This document shows positions 63,987 to 64,000 of a DNA stretch of 64,000 nucleotides, piece by piece. A program made the translations under genes and the position numbers. Every line of letters begins with the position of its first letter. Within the stretch, counting starts at the first letter, position 1. The notes beneath the pieces were generated by a model. It did no database searches. It was not told the origin of the DNA and saw only the letters and a list, made by a program, of their open reading frames with translations. This DNA comes from Providencia sp. PROV188 (GTDB taxonomy: Bacteria; Pseudomonadota; Gammaproteobacteria; Enterobacterales; Enterobacteriaceae): positions 2,604,001-2,668,000 of the forward strand of contig NZ_CP097291.1 of assembly GCF_027595165.1 (NCBI RefSeq). The letters run 5' to 3'.

Positions 63987-64000
63987 ATGAACAGTCAATT
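63987..64000 (+). CDS. Start of a gene continuing off the window
   Basis: ATG at 63987 with AAAGG eight bases upstream; only MNSQ is visible. Product cannot be told. Confidence 0.5.

Overview
The window looks like the chromosome of an AT-rich enterobacterium of the Morganellaceae, most likely Providencia. The reasons are the fimbrial operon flanked by MrpJ-type XRE regulators, the Zur-controlled L31B-zinT pair, the hmu haem cluster, the prp operon, ecotin, and the overall base composition and gene style. The genus call is inference from gene content; no species call is made.

Region 1 (1-9540) is the right end of a lambdoid prophage, seen in inverted orientation. A gene at the rexAB position (42-458) and a DUF333 lipoprotein precede a classical early module: a PL-like promoter (919-947), a nut site with boxA and a GAAAA-loop boxB (991-1020), and a 104-aa protein with the arginine-rich and NusA-binding signatures of lambda/P22 N (1136-1450). 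Rightward there follow small phage genes, recE- and recT-like recombination genes, a phage ssb, an ASCH-like protein, a four-TM coiled-coil protein, xis and int. Between int and the attachment site lies an unrecognised 558-aa membrane protein on the opposite strand. The attachment site (9519-9534) matches the 3' end of ssrA (tmRNA), so the host ssrA should lie off the left edge.

Region 2 (9629-10566): zinT and rpmE2, overlapping by 4 nt, under a near-perfect Zur box. Region 3 (11245-21036): a four-gene chaperone-usher fimbrial operon (pilin, usher, chaperone, tip adhesin) between two MrpJ-like XRE regulators, together with a convergent RcsB-like response regulator and an RcsC/EvgS-like hybrid kinase.

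Region 4 (22082-25404): mesX-mesD, the DUF1852-dependent core-MetE methionine synthase, with a perfect MetR site upstream, then a secreted isoaspartyl peptidase. Region 5 (25523-35744): a leftward operon of an ankyrin protein, AllH/AllF/AllG (YlbF/FdrA/YlbE)-like carbamoyltransferase subunits, an NCS2 permease, a carbamate kinase and a Tat-exported cytosine-deaminase-like amidohydrolase, facing an AllS-like LysR regulator. It reads as an energy-yielding carbamoyl-phosphate pathway for an unidentified cyclic or ureide substrate. A second LysR, a guanine-deaminase-like enzyme and a CynX-type transporter follow, then a PACE efflux pump with its divergent LysR.

Region 6 (40038-46393): a Fur-controlled hemin uptake cluster, hemP-hmuRSTUV. 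Region 7 (46450-50047): a bestrophin, a TupA-like ATP-grasp protein and a YcaD-type MFS transporter. Region 8 (50615-56180): an ERIC element, prpR, a sigma-54 promoter and prpBCD without prpE. Region 9 (56267-63095): a RelE/HigB-type toxin with a short antitoxin lacking an HTH, dbpA, galM, a CDF transporter, uspF, ecotin, a YdcH-type gene and an NsrR-controlled ygbA. The window ends at the first codons of a new gene.
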